Origin: Orychophragmus violaceus
Taxonomy: Eukaryota > Streptophyta > Magnoliopsida > Brassicales > Brassicaceae
Length of the DNA: 64,000 bases
Reading direction: 5' to 3'
NCBI GenBank assembly: GCA_030180135.1
Contig: CM058239.1
Location: forward strand, 66,037,823-66,101,822
Position numbers and translations under genes: made by a program. Shown here piece after piece: positions 40,880-53,233 of this stretch (its first letter is position 1; every line of letters begins with the position of its first letter). The notes under the pieces are model-generated. The model was not told the DNA's origin, did no database searches, and saw nothing but the letters and a program-made list of their open reading frames with translations.

Positions 40880-43350
40880 CCCGTAGCCCTGTGAGTATCT
40901 AGGGGTCGACTTACTTAGCCTGCTTTTCCATTTGTCGCAGAAATCTTCAAACAAAACTCAGGTGTATTGTGTGCCTTTATCGGTGACGATCTCGAAAGGT
41001 ATCCTGTGGCGGCATATGATGAATGCCATAAAAACTTGTGCACATCATTGGATTTAATCTTTGCACAGGCCTTAGCTTCCACCCACTTGGTAAAATAGTC
41101 GGTCATTACCATGTGGAAACGCTTTTGTCGGGACCGGGGTAAAGCTGCAAAGCTGCATTGATGCAGTCTTGAAGCATCGTCGGCTAGTAGTGGGTCTGAT
41201 TACGTAGGCTTGACTGCTAGTGCTCTGCCGTTAGAGTGATTTCTTCCGGAACCTTCATACATTTCCTTCATGACGTCAATGGTTTATTGTCCGTGGAGGC
41301 AGCTAAGTCATCTGGCTACCCATCGATCATCTGGCACGAGACCGTATTCGATATAGTCCAAGATCTCCTGTCGCCAGTCCGTCATCTTAGGCTCCGATGG
41401 CGGAGGTGAAAAATCATTAACTCCTTTGACGTTGTCAAGACCATCATCCAGCTAGTTCACCAGGAAGTCATTGATCAGACAAACTCCTTTTTCAAGTCGA
41501 TGCTTTGCGAATCTATGCTTTCTACATGGATCACATGTCAAGGGACAGCAAGGCCAAGGCGTGTTGCAGTGTATTATCGCCTCGAGGAATTTTCATGAGC
41601 CCAAAGAAAGCAAACTATCCACCAAGTGTTGGAGCACTTTAACGTATTCATCCATGCGGTCAGTTTTTCTTGGTACTCTCCACTGAATTGGTTTGCAATG
41701 AGTTGAGAATCGTAATAAGATTGAATCTTTTTGGCTCTGATTTCCTTGGCTAGTCTGAGGCCGGCGATCAGGGCCTCATACTCTACCTCGTCATTTAATG
41801 CTTGGAAGGCAAGACGGAATGACTGTTCAAGCAACTCATAGGTCGGTGATTCCAATCGTATTATGATGCTGAATCCATGTGAGGAAGATCCATCAACGTG
41901 CAGTGTCCAGACGTCTAGTGGCTCCTCGCCCACTAGCTCGACAACCAAATTTGGGATTTAGCTGCGGTCCGGCCTTAATATTTTATGTCGTTTTTGCTGA
42001 GCTCGACTGCCCACTTCATTATTCGGCCTGAATGGATAGGGCTATGGAGGAATGTTCGGAGCGGCTGCACGGTGAGAACAGCGACCATGTGAGACTGGAA
42101 ATTGGGGTGAAGCTTTCAGGCCGCGACAACGACTGCCATGGCGAGCTTCTTTAGAGTGGTGTATCTACTTTCCGCGCCATCGAGAGATTTGCTAACATAG
42201 AATATAGGCTTTTACTCGCCTCAATCTTCCTGAACCAAGAATCCGCTAACCGCCAAACTCGATATGGCTATGTAGAGATAGAGTGTTTCTCCCATTTCGG
42301 GCTTGGACAAGGCCGGTGAGGTTGACAAATACACCCTCAGTAGTTGGAATGCCTCCTCACATTTGTCGTACCATTCGAAACGTTTATTGCCACAAAGAAG
42401 CTTGAATGGTAAGCACTTGTCCATTGATCGGGAGATGAAGCGGTTCGGGGCGGCGATCCGACCAATAAGGCATTGAACCTCGCATGTGTTCTCTGGCGTT
42501 TTGAGATCAAGGACCGCCAAGATTTTCTTTGTTGGCCTTGATACCGCGTTGCGTTATGATATATCCGAGAACTCTCTTGATGTGACACCAAAGGAGCACT
42601 TGGTGGTCAGTTTGATGTCGTATTCATTCAGTATCTGGAACCAAGTGTGTAGGTGACCGACGTGATCTTTTGTGACCAAAGACTTTACCAGCATGTCGTC
42701 GATGAAAACCTCCATTGTGTGACCAAGCTGGTCTGCGAACATTGGGTTAACGAGTCGTTGGTAGGTTTTGCATGTGTTCTTGAGACAGAAGGGCATGACC
42801 TTTTAGCAGTAGGTCCCTCCATTAGTGATAAATGCAGTTTTCTCTTGATCGCGAGGGTGCATTCTGATCTGTTTGTAGCTCGAGATGCCGTCCATGAATG
42901 AGAGGAGTTCATTTCCTGTGGTTGCTTCTACGACCTAATCGATTCGGGACAGTGGGATGCTGTGCTTGGGGCAGGCCTTGTTGAGGTCCTTGAAATCAAC
43001 GCAAACCTTACACTTGGCGCTCTTTTTCTTGACTACCACCGGATTTTCCATCTAATCCGGGATACCTGACCTCGGTGATGGAACCAGCGATTGTCAATCT
43101 TTCTACCTCTTCGTTCACCGCTTGCGCCTTCTTGGGGCCGAGATTAAGCCTCTTCTTCTTGACTGGCATGTAGGTCGGATCCATGTTGAGTTTGTAACTA
43201 CAAATTTCCGGATCGATGTTGGGCGTGTCGTCGGTCGACCACGCGAAAGTGGAGATGTTCTGTTTAAGAACTGGACCAACTCGTCTTTGATCTTGAGATA
43301 TGTGTTGATCCCTATGCAGTGATATTGGTTTCCCGCGTCGATGTTGACCT
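40880..43350 (-). pseudogene. Tat-like pol: RT, RNase H, integrase relic
   Basis: Broken minus-strand frames run right to left. 43,350-42,900 holds the RT N-terminal linker and fingers (KKRLNLGPKKAQAVNEEVER, family K(R/Q)K.R.L...R..A...EV..L). 42,796-42,554 holds the palm, with MPFCLKN and FIDDMLVKS, both catalytic aspartates kept. 42,520-42,221 has the connection region (CEEAFQLL). 41,948-41,574 holds the second, RNase H-like domain (HVDGSS, VEYEALIAGLRLA, YDSQLIANQ). 41,112-40,915 is the integrase core start (TDYFTKWVEA). Many stops and shifts. The presence of an additional RNase H with YEALIAGL is typical of the Tat lineage. Copia-3 interrupts it at 43351; the frame continues beyond 50,577. 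Confidence 0.88.
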
Positions 43351-44000
43351 TGAAGGATTATGAGTGTTCATGGTGTAATTGTCAGGTTACAACCTAGCAC
43401 ATAATCATCTAGGATCTAGGTGATTTGCAGTTGAATCATAAACAGATCAGGAACATTACCTTGTGATTGCAGCGGATTGATCAAAGGAATATCGAGATCT
43501 GCAAGAGCTGATGATTACCGGCTCCTCCTAGGTATCCACACGCTTACAAGCTACGGATCAGGCTGCTAGACCAAGTCAGGAATCAACAGAGAGAGAGAGG
43601 ACGGCTGGCTGTGAAAATCGCAGAAGCAAGAAAGCCTTAGGGTTTTCTGGCCTTTTTTCATCCTTATATGGGCCCAAGAAATTAAACTAATGGCCTATTG
43701 GGATTTTGGGCCCAAGACCCAAATCAGACAAAATAACTGTATTTTGTCTGGCCCAATTCTCTGTACAAATACAGTAAATGCCTTGCATCTTACCGTATTA
43801 TTTCCTTGTTAACTTTCCTGTTAGCTATGGTGTGTGACCCTTAGGGATCATACAATACTGGTAATAAGTCCTAAACTTATAGATCATGAGCGGGCTCTAG
43901 CAAGTCATCATGATCACCCAGTATTTATGACTTATGTCTGATCTCGACACTTATCATACTTTCTAGAAATAGTACAGTAGATTTCAGGACATTCCCAACA
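43351..44000 (-). repeat. 3' LTR of Copia-3
   Basis: Plus strand TGAAGGATTATGAG to CATTCCCAACA, followed by the purine tract complement ATCTCCCACTT. Differs from the other LTR at four sites. Confidence 0.93.
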
Positions 44001-44880
44001 ATCTCCCACTTGTACTGGAATCCTACATTCCCTAATCCTTTTGTCTCAATATCTCAATCTGGCATAAGGCAAGATGCGTGTCATCCTTATATAGCTAGAC
44101 CATGTTTATTGGAACAGATTTGATACTGACAATGCAAACGACTTGGGCAAGTCCGTTTGGGAGTGGCCACTCTCTTACCAGCTATCAAGTCTCCGATTGG
44201 CCTAGAGATATTACCTCCGTTAAACGGCAGGGACAAATTCCATCTTGTTCCATCACTATGAACTACACACTTTATAATACACTCAACCAAGGTCCTTATA
44301 GCTCCCAGTTACGAAACAGCGTTAGACAATGATCAAAGCGCATCACTCCATGTGCAGCCACATGCATGCGAACTCAGGTCTAAGGACTATACTCTATAGT
44401 CGTATATGAGAACCTCTTATGACACAGATATTAATATCTTGTAGAGTTCTCATCAGCGGGCCATGTCCGGTCATATGCTCCCCTACATATACCTATGTGT
44501 CGACTTTGATGCCGCGCATCTATGACCCCTCGAAACTTGGTCATAAGTCTCAACACAATCTAGTCTCAAGTGGTTGTTGGTGTTCCAATTTCAACAACCT
44601 TCGACTATGGACACTATGATTTATGTCATTTCGTTAAATATGGGGTTTCAGGATCAAGTCTACTCATGTACTTCGATGGCCCATATATAATGACATGAAT
44701 CATTTTGGAATGATTATTTATATCACAGTTAAAATAATCCAGAAATCATATATTTCATAAACATAAAATATTATGTTTACATGAACCTTTCAAAACAACT
44801 AAATAAAGCCCTTTACAAACTCCCACTGAAATTAAGACTACATCTTAATTTCACTTATCCCACAGCAACAGTCCGCGACT
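44001..44880 (-). other. 3' non-coding region of Copia-3
   Basis: Aligns closely with 21321-22151 of Copia-1. It includes the real purine tract at 44001-44011, the hairpin at 44408-44451 (GAGAACCTCT...AGAGTTCTC, inner GATATTAATATC) and the second purine motif TTCAGTGGGAGTTTG at 44816-44830. The region is better conserved than this element's own pol. Confidence 0.7.
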
Positions 44881-47353
44881 CGTGCTTAGGCCTAAGGAGT
44901 GGCTTCGTTAATAGATTAGCAACGTTCTCATTCATTGAAACTTGCTGATCTACTTAACACCTCTGTCATTTATCTCGCGGAATAGGTTATACCTACCCTC
45001 AAGGTGTTTGGACCTCTGATGTGCAGCTAGCCTCATCTATGCTGGGAATCACATCAAGTTCATTGATTAACTCTTCTTTCCAAACAACCTCTTTCGCCGC
45101 TACCCAAGCTGCGAAATGTTCAGCTTAAGTCATGGAGTCAGCAACAGTGCCTTGCACCGCCAGACAGACACAAGATATAACCGGACTGTGACCGGAAATC
45201 ATCTTTGTCTGTTGGAAACTTGCCTTTCAGACTCTACCGACTTGTAGCACCTCACTTTCTCCGTAAATCAAGAACTTATCCTAAGTATTTTCCAAATACT
45301 TGAGGATATTCATTACGTCAATCCAGTGATTCTTTGCTGGATTTGACTGGTCTTTACTTGTCTTGCTTAACATTAAAGCAACATCAAAACAAGTACGTGT
45401 CATGGCATACATGATAGATCCAATTGCCGACGCATATGGAATCTCATCCATGCATTCAAGCTCAGCAGTTATCGTAGGACACTGTTTCTTGCTTAACATA
45501 ATTCCATGTGACATTGGCATAAAACCCTTCTTGGAATGCTGAAAACGTGTAGGACTTTGTCAATATAAGAATCCTGACTTTGTCCTACCAGCTATTTTGG
45601 ATCTCTATCTTTAGATCCAAAATACAAGAACATACGTGGCTTTACCCATGTCAATCATAAAACCAACTCCCAAGCCAGTCCTTTGCCGACTGCAGCATTG
45701 GAACGTTATTTTCGAGAATCAGTATGTCATCGACATACACTATGAGAAATGCAACATTGCTCCCACTTATCTATTAGTAAACGCACAGTTCCACTTCGTT
45801 CCTGTTCAAGTCAAAACCTTGACTACTTCAACAGAACGAAGATTCCAACTCCGATATGTTTGCTTCTATCCATGAATGGATCGATGAAGCTAACTTACTT
45901 ACAGTATAATTTTTCGGAGTCCGGGCTCACTTTCGCTTCTGTGAATTTCGCAGGTTCGTCACTTTCAATGATCATCAGATCATGGCAATTAATCACGAGA
46001 AATCACTCTCGGATTAGTGACGGATTCAAATCTGCGAACTTCAGGCTCTACAGGTGTAGATTCTACAGAAATCTGTAAATCCATCCGCTGCTCTCCCTCA
46101 ACAGGTTGAGCAGCCTCCTGTATTTCTCGAATTTCTTCGAGTTATACTTTTACTCCCACTGTTCTTCTTGGAAAGCAACTTCCCTTTTAGAAAACAGAAT
46201 TCCGAACAACCTAACTTCGTTTTCGGAATGGACGTAAAAGTAACAAGCCTTGGTTTCCCTAGGACAACCAGCGAAGTAGCACAACTACAAATACTCAGTA
46301 AAGACGAATTTGGATCATTTCCAGTCCACATTAATGTGGTGTCTTTCAACTGATATTGGTGGAACTATTTCAGCGTAAACTTAGATATTTCTAGAGCGTT
46401 ATTCTTAAAGAATATCATGGAAGATTCGTGTGACTCATCTTTAATCATTTCTATTAAGATCTGATTCTTTCTCACAGAAACACCTCAAGGTTTTCAGGAG
46501 AAATGAGCTGTGAAACGACTTCACACTCATTCAGATGATCACACCATCAATGACTTAAGTATTCTCACTCGTGATCTAATCCAGAGTCTCAATACTTCTG
46601 TCACTCAGGTTCTATACCTCATTCTGGAACTCTTTCGATTCCGAAACAAAGAATTCCGACTCGTGTTTTATCAAATGAACACAGTCATACTCACTGAAGT
46701 AATCAGTAAAGATAATGAAGTACAGGAAATTTTCTCTGGCATTACTGCTCATCGGGCCACATACATGAGTATGTTCAAGGTCCAATAAGCCTTTGGGCCT
46801 TTCTCTAGCTCGGCTAAGATGGGCCCTTTGTCTTTTGGTCCAGTAAGCAGAATTCAAGTCTCATAAGATATCCGATCAAATGAGCCCAAAAGTCCATAAC
46901 TATGGGATTTCTGAATCCGACTCACTCTATTTGACCAAAACATTTATGCCAAGAAAAATCAGGTTTAATTCATCAGATTTAAACCAATTCGGTATTTATG
47001 TTACATTTAGGCACTCTTTGGTTTAAGATATAAAACTCATTCCTTGAATAGGGTGCTACAATTAATATTTCATTAAGATCAAAAGGACAAAACTTGTCTT
47101 TTATCAAAATGAAAAACATTCAAATTCTTACAAGAAAATGAAAGACAACTCTGCTTAAAGCAGGTACATTGTAGCAATTACTTAATACAAAACCAAGCCT
47201 CAAAGGCATCTACAAGTGAAAACCCTACGGCTGAGGCAGCATCCATAGCTCCTTCCAGACATGCAGTTCCACTTGTCCTTCCTTCAATGTTCTACTGTTG
47301 CTTAGGCTCTGCATATTATAACAAATATCAGTGCCACAACCAGTATCCAATAC
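44881..47353 (-). pseudogene. Copia-3 pol relic
   Basis: Stop- and shift-ridden remains of protease to RNase H. Recognisable pieces, right to left: integrase HTHVCGPMSSNAREN and FTDYFSEYDCVHLIKHES near 46,740-46,650; GSKSITRRN linker near 46,150; RT end YASAIGSIMYAMTRT near 45,430; remnants of RNase H near 45,180-45,000. Between the linker and the RT end, the segment holding the first half of the RT is missing: 45,890-45,920 joins parts that lie about 400 bases apart in Copia-2. It cannot supply any enzyme. Confidence 0.88.
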
Positions 47354-48244
47354 CTATAAGGTAGAACTTGAAGTAATAACATGAATACCTGAGGAAGTAG
47401 TCTCATACATCAACTTCAACTCCTCATAATCTTCCATGAATTTAATGCAATCTCTCTTCCAATGCCCAGTCTCTTTACAGTAGCAGCACTTACCAACGTA
47501 AGATGTATCTGACTCGGGCTCAGAAGACACACGCTTGCCATGATTCAAAATCTGGACAACTTTGTCTTCACCCTTGTCAGCACTAGGTTTAGTAAACCTA
47601 CCCTTCTCCATTATGAAATTATACAGGGTACTCTTCACGTTTGGCTCAACTGTCTTGAGCATATCATGCAGTTCAGTCAGCGTCTTCGTCAAGCCTTTCT
47701 TGATATAGTTCCTTTTGAACTTATCATAGCTTGACGGCAGTGACTGCAGAATGATCTCAGTTGCCAATTCTTGGCTAACTGGATAATCCAGATTCCTCAG
47801 GTTATCAATGTAACCCATCATTTTACTGACATGAGGACTCACTGGCTGATCATTTGGTAGCTTGCAGCTAGTGAGAGACTTAACCAACTGGTATCTCTCC
47901 ACTCTTACCTGCTCCTGAAATTTTAATTTCAGGCTGCTGATCATCTCTATTGGCGACTCCATGTTCTCATATTGCTTCAGCAAATCTGAGTCCATGGTAG
48001 CCAATATCAAACCACGCACATCTACCGCATCATTATAATGCTTATTCCAAGCATCATATACTGCATGAGAGGCATTGGACCCGATCCTCACGGGGAGAGC
48101 TCTCTCAAGGACATAGTCCTTTCTCTCCTGCCTGAGGACTAGCCTCAGGTTCCGCGACCAAGTCAAGAAATTTGATCCGTTCAGTTTGTCCATTTCAAGG
48201 ACAGACCGGATCGAGAAAGTGTTTTGATTGTTTGTGCTAGTCAT
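47354..48244 (-). CDS. Copia-3 gag
   Basis: An open frame of 296 codons begins two bases after a predicted acceptor (AAATTTCAG|TT). It aligns over its length with gag of Copia-1 (same start, TFSIRSVLEMDKLNGSNF) and keeps the CCHC knuckle CCYCKETGHWKRDC near residue 243. It runs to the start of the protease region and then stops. Of all the coding parts of this element, only gag has stayed open. It may have been useful for packaging, or it may be chance. Role: particle shell and RNA binding. Confidence 0.85.
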   Translation of the reverse strand: MTSTNNQNTFSIRSVLEMDKLNGSNFLTWSRNLRLVLRQERKDYVLERALPVRIGSNASHAVYDAWNKHYNDAVDVRGLILATMDSDLLKQYENMESPIEMISSLKLKFQEQVRVERYQLVKSLTSCKLPNDQPVSPHVSKMMGYIDNLRNLDYPVSQELATEIILQSLPSSYDKFKRNYIKKGLTKTLTELHDMLKTVEPNVKSTLYNFIMEKGRFTKPSADKGEDKVVQILNHGKRVSSEPESDTSYVGKCCYCKETGHWKRDCIKFMEDYEELKLMYETTSSGIHVITSSSTL

Positions 48245-48246
48245 AA

Positions 48247-50035
48247 CTGAAATTTAGAGATAAATAGAGTTTTAGTTATTTAGTTCATAAAAGAGTAATC
48301 TTAACAACTTATAAGAAAACTCGCATTGCATTCAAAATTTCTTTGTTTAACCTCATAAGAATGCAATGATTCCGAGACCCATGTTCAACTAAAACCAAAG
48401 TGGGCCACTGGCCGTCACCCGGAATTAGCTTTACTTGGTAAGCATACACACAGCTAGTTATATCCAATAACTCTCGGTTGTGAATTGGGCCCAAGGCCCA
48501 ATACACCAGATGTCTCAAGGCCCGGGACTCCCGATGGCCCAGTCAAGGAAACCAATCTCTTACAGCCAAATAATCACTAAAGTCTGGGACTCCCAATGAA
48601 ATCAGTGACTATATACTACTTTACTTACGCAAAAACAGACACCTCACACTGTAAGCCATATCTGTAATTGAATAAGCGTTAAGTAGCTGACAAGATTGGG
48701 CAAGACATCCAAGCTTGATATTGTTTTTGAGGATTTTAGGTTTCAATAGATTTCTTCCCAAAAATAGAAGATTACTATTTTGGGAAACTTTCCAATTCAG
48801 GTAACTTACTAAATATGGAAACTTTCTATTTTAGGAAACCTACTTATTTTAGAAGCTTTCTAAATTCAGAAACTTACTATATTTAGAAATTTCTTAACAT
48901 ACCAAAATTAGAAACTTCTAATCAAAGAAACTTTCTAATTTAATGTTTTATTAAAGTTTTCGGTTGGGTCACAAATTATAGGCCCAATTCTTGGCCCAAG
49001 ACCACAGAATTCCAATTGGCCCAATAATTTGACATAACCGAGTCGGTTCATTAATTCTGGTCCAAGACCAAATTAACTACTAAATCCAACTGGTTATTTA
49101 CTAAACCAGACCAGCTCTAAATTATTTGGTCCAACCAAATCAAACTTAGACCAGCCTTCGGTTTAGGTTAAAATTCAATTTTTTTGAATTTAAATCCGGT
49201 TTAACCAGAAATTAAATAATACCAATTGTATTAATAATTTCCAGCAAACCGCGATTTGGGTTAACCACTTAAACCATAATCATCAAAGCTTGAAACGTTT
49301 TTGTCTTTTCCCTTATGACAAAAACATGATCGATACTTAACCTTTATTCACATCGTTTACCTTATGTTCAATTCAACAATCGAATAATTGCTAACAGGAC
49401 AAAAGATCATGTCATTCACTTCAAGACAAACACGATTTTGACCTTGTTTCAATTCGTATCAAGCATGATAATTAATTTTCCAATTCGAAATTCAACATTC
49501 ACTTAAAGCAAAGTCAAACAGCAACTATCGATGGGATTAAACGATAAGTTGAATTAATTATCAACAGCAAAGATATCGATCAATTAACAACGATCATCAA
49601 GCGATTATGAATTCACTAAAGGACAAACACGATTTTGTCCTTTTCCAATTCTATGATAATTCAATCAACAATCGACTTTTCCAAATCAGCTTTATCATTC
49701 GATTATAAGATTATTCTTACGTTTCTAAACATTAACAATTCAACTTTACAATGAACGATTGTCAACAAGCGATTGATACAAAGTCGACTTTAATCAATGA
49801 GGTTTTCTTATTTCTAGGTTTTCCAAGTTTCAATCAATTTTACTCATTAAAATCGATTCATCAAACTAATAAATAACCTAGTATGATCCAAAAAGCAAAA
49901 ACCTAATGACCTGTCTCTGATACCACTGAAGGATTATGAGTGTTCATGGTGTAATTGTCAGGTTACAACCTAGCACATAATCATCTAGGATCTAGGTGAT
50001 TTGCAGTTGAATCATAAACAGATCAGGAACATTAC
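48247..50035 (-). other. Predicted leader intron of Copia-3
   Basis: Donor CACAAG|GTAATG in U5 (first base 50035, minus strand) and acceptor ending at 48247. 1789 bases, almost the length of the Copia-1 intron (1792). The leader 48,960-49,250 aligns with that of Copia-1 (GGTTAACC/GGCCCAA-rich), whereas 49,300-49,900 differs and carries only worn CGAT words. Confidence 0.55.
49914..49925 (-). promoter_or_regulatory. Primer-binding site of Copia-3
   Basis: The minus strand reads TGGTATCAGAGA, 11 of 12 matches to the other copies. The last base differs, which is distal to the primer end and may be tolerated. Confidence 0.85.
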
Positions 50036-50576
50036 CTTGTGATTGCAGCGGATTGATCAAAGGAATATCAAGATCTGCAAGAGCTGATGATTACCGGCTC
50101 CTCCTAGGTATCCACACGCTTACAAGCTACGGATCAGGCTGTTAGACCAAGTCAGGAATCAACAGAGAGAGAGAGGACGGCTGGCTGTGAAAATCGCAGA
50201 AGCAAGAAAGCCTTAGGGTTTTCTGGCCTTTTTTCATCCTTATATGGGCCCAAGAAATTAAACTAATGGCCTATTGGGATTTTGGGCCCAAGACCCAAAT
50301 CAGACAAAATAACTGTATTTTGTCTGGCCCAATTCTCTGTACAAATACAGTAAATGCCTTGCATCTTACCGTATTATTTCCTTGTTAACTTTCCCGTTAG
50401 CTATGGTGTGTGACCCTTAGGGATCATACAATACTGGTAATAAGTCCTAAACTTATAGATCATGAGCGGGCTCTAGCAAGTCATCATGATCACCCAGTAT
50501 TTATGACTTATGTCTGATCTCGACACTTATCATACTTTCTAGAGATAGTACAGTAGATTTCAGGACATTCCCAACA
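49927..50576 (-). repeat. 5' LTR of Copia-3
   Basis: 650 bases, partner of 43351-44000 (four differences). Minus-strand TATA-like CCATATAAGGA at about 50,236-50,246. Confidence 0.93.
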
Positions 50577-51034
50577 TACCTGGACGATGAGCTCTCGCCC
50601 TAGGATAACATTTTGGTTAGGCTCACTCGAGACTTGGATACCGATGACGAGGCAAGTTGGGGATGAGCTGCGCACCTTGCGCTCGAGGACGAAACATGTA
50701 CTGGACATTTTCTGGTCTCCTTGGACTGTGTTGATGCCGTCCAAGTTGGATAAATTCAAACATTGCTCGTAGGTTGAGGCAACTGCTTTCATCGAGTGTA
50801 TTATGACAAACTTCACGATCTTGGTCATTCAACCAACATAAACAAGTAGCTTGATAGTCCTGACTGTCGTGGTGGTTTTTCCGGCAAAGCTAGTAGTGCA
50901 GTGGCAGACGGTTTGGTTTCGCACCCATTTAGGTTTATCTTTTTTAGGGTCTCCTTAAACAAGAGATCCGTTGAGGTGCATGTGTTGATCAGAACTCGAT
51001 TGATGTCGCAATCGGCCAGCTGGAGCTGAATCAC
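50577..51034 (-). pseudogene. Tat-like protease and start of RT linker
   Basis: The frame from 51034 reads QLADCDINRVLINTCTSTDLLF, the gypsy protease core with the expected D(T/S)G changed to NTC, so the catalytic aspartate is lost. After a shift, EPNQNVILGRELIVQV (about 50,640-50,580) continues directly into VNIDAGNQYHCIG at the far side of Copia-3 (43,350 downward). That join shows both pieces were one gene before the insertion. Confidence 0.8.
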
Positions 51035-51679
51035 TATGTGACCATTGTGTGGTTGGTCGAGTCCCTATACGTTGGCTTCAGTAAAGGTCATGCCTTCGCC
51101 ACTGGTCCCTTGGACACCATCGTCTGTTCTGCTCTTCCATTTCTATATGGTATCGGTTCTTCTTTTTTGCTGCTTTATCAATCATTTGAGTCGATAAGTG
51201 AGAGGAGGCCTCCCATGATCGTGCTGACATTCACTTGGGCGGTTGAGGTCGGCGATCGAGGCGGTCGTTGAGGCACATCTTGTTTTATGTCTGAGGAGCC
51301 AGCACCAATGTTCACCAGGTCGTTGGTCGCATCAACGAATTGTCGGGCTACTTTTTTGGGCTTTGTTGGCTCGCCGAATAAGCGTCACCGTAAGTTATGC
51401 CCGTCCTAAGAGAGCATTTTTGGACTTCGCTAATCTGAGGCATGAGGCAGTCCAGGCGGTCATGGAGGAAGGCCCGACCTGTCCAGGATTTGGGAAAGCG
51501 TTTGATCCTGGCGGATGTCGTCTCGTCCTCCTTTCCCAGCAGGTAGTGGAGAAGAGAGTTTGGAGCGTGCGATTTTTTTGGTGTCCGGAATGTGTCAGCA
51601 CGCGGTTGCCGGTTGAGACTCGGAGTCAGGAGATGGTGGTTCGAAGATATTGAACGAAACATGCTCTGGCGCCTACGGC
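51035..51679 (-). pseudogene. Tat-like gag remnant, downstream part
   Basis: This segment lies between the protease relic and the Copia-4 insertion. Minus-strand frames are short and rich in Ser, Pro, Arg and Lys. No CCHC knuckle or other signature can be read. The assignment to gag rests on position between the N-terminal gag piece (63,695-63,835) and the protease. Longer plus-strand frames here (51243-51653) look like shadows. Confidence 0.4.
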
Positions 51680-51684
51680 AAACC

Positions 51685-52400
51685 TAAAGGAATTTCTAGC
51701 AGATTCCTAATCCAATTAGGCAATCCTAGTCTGAATTCCGAGCCTAGGATCTACAGGTTCATGTAATTGAATCTATCAGATCTGGAGATTACCTGGTGAT
51801 TAGCAGCGGAAGTTATTTGCAGATAATCGAGATCTAGAGCGCCTCAAATGCTGCGCATCTACTGGTATCCACACGCACACAAGCTGAACAGAAGGGATGC
51901 TAGTGCCTATAGAGATCAGATCTCTCAAGAGGTTTCTCTCTAGTTTCTGGTGGCTGTGAATTAGGTTAGAAACGAGTTTAGGTCGACCATATATCTTATA
52001 TATGTTGACTTAAACCGCCCCGGGATTAACTAATGATTAAACCGAATTAATCTGCTAATCCGCGAGTTGTGTCGACCGACACACTCTATGTGTCGATCGA
52101 CACGGCCAATCTATGTCGACCGATACTCTTAGTGCATCGATCGACATCGCCCAGAAAAGTCGATATTGAATGCATATCAAATATGCATTCATCCGATCAT
52201 TACATTAATGATCATCCTCTTATGCAATGTCCATATAACACTGTAGGATCATATAACACTAGCAATGAGTTCTCAACTCATTAATCATAAGTGGCTTCTA
52301 GCAAAGCATTATGACTACCCAGTGTCATATGATTGTCTCATCTCGACAACACGACTTTCTCTCAGAGTAAGTACAAATAGATTTCAGGACATTCCCAACA
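51685..52400 (-). repeat. 3' LTR of Copia-4 (left outer LTR)
   Basis: 716 bases. It begins TAAAGG where TGAAGG is expected, and lacks 13 bases around 52,235 present in the other two LTR copies. Palindrome block 52069-52147 (four CGATCG/CGACCG-type members). Confidence 0.88.
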
Positions 52401-53233
52401 ATCTCCCACTTGTACTGGAATCGTCTATTCCTTTTAAATCCCTTTGTATCCATATCTCAATCTAGCATAAGGCAAGAACTGTGTCATCCTTATTAAGCTA
52501 GATCACGTTTATCGAATCCCGATTTATACTGATGAAAAACAAACAACTGACAATCAGTTCGTTTGAGCGTGGCCACGCATTTCCAGTATCAAATCTTCGA
52601 TAGGCCAGAGATATTTAACTCCTGTTATATAGGAGGTACAAATCCCATCTTGTTCCATCCATGTCTCTTTTATACTTCATGATACGCCTAATTAGTGTCT
52701 TTATGATCACCAGTTACGGCTGACGTTTGACAAAGTCAAGACGAACCAATCCATATAAGAGAGGACATGATGAACTCAGGTCTAAGGACTATACTCTTGA
52801 GTCGTAATTAGAAACTCTTATGACACTCATATAACATCTTGTAGAGTTCTCATTAACGGGTCAAGTCCGATCATGTGTTCTCTAACACATATCTATGTGA
52901 TTGACTTTAATACACTTATTAATGACTCCATGAAACATGGTCATCAGTCACCTCACATACTAGTCTCACGTGGTTGTTAATGTCCCACGTTAACAACCTC
53001 GACCAGGGACCATTCTAATTTATGTCATTTATTGCTTATAGGGTTTCATGATCAAGTCACATACTTGATGGCCTATAAAATGTCATAAATTACTTTGGGA
53101 CAATATATATATATATATTTAATTAACACAATTAAATAATGCTGAAACAATTTCATTAAAATAACATAACTATTATGTCTTTGTGAACATCATGTCATAA
53201 CTAAAACAAATACAACTCCCACTGAAATCAAGA

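Larger units (their letters stand above)
43351..50576 (-). mobile_element. Copia-3: Ty1/copia retrotransposon with defective pol
   Basis: 7226 bp, minus strand, two 650-bp LTRs differing at four positions. Flanks GACCT (43346-43350) and TACCT (50577-50581) are the target duplication with one mismatch. Gag is open, while pol is riddled with stops and shifts and lacks roughly 400-500 bases of the RT N-terminal region. The LTR shares its U3 end and 3' non-coding region with Copia-1, so it belongs to the same group. Inserted in the Tat-like RT linker. Confidence 0.92.

Noticed and set aside
51243..51653. 136-codon plus-strand frame
   Set aside because: It overlaps the Tat-like gag region on the opposite strand, lacks any motif and has no start context; probably a shadow.
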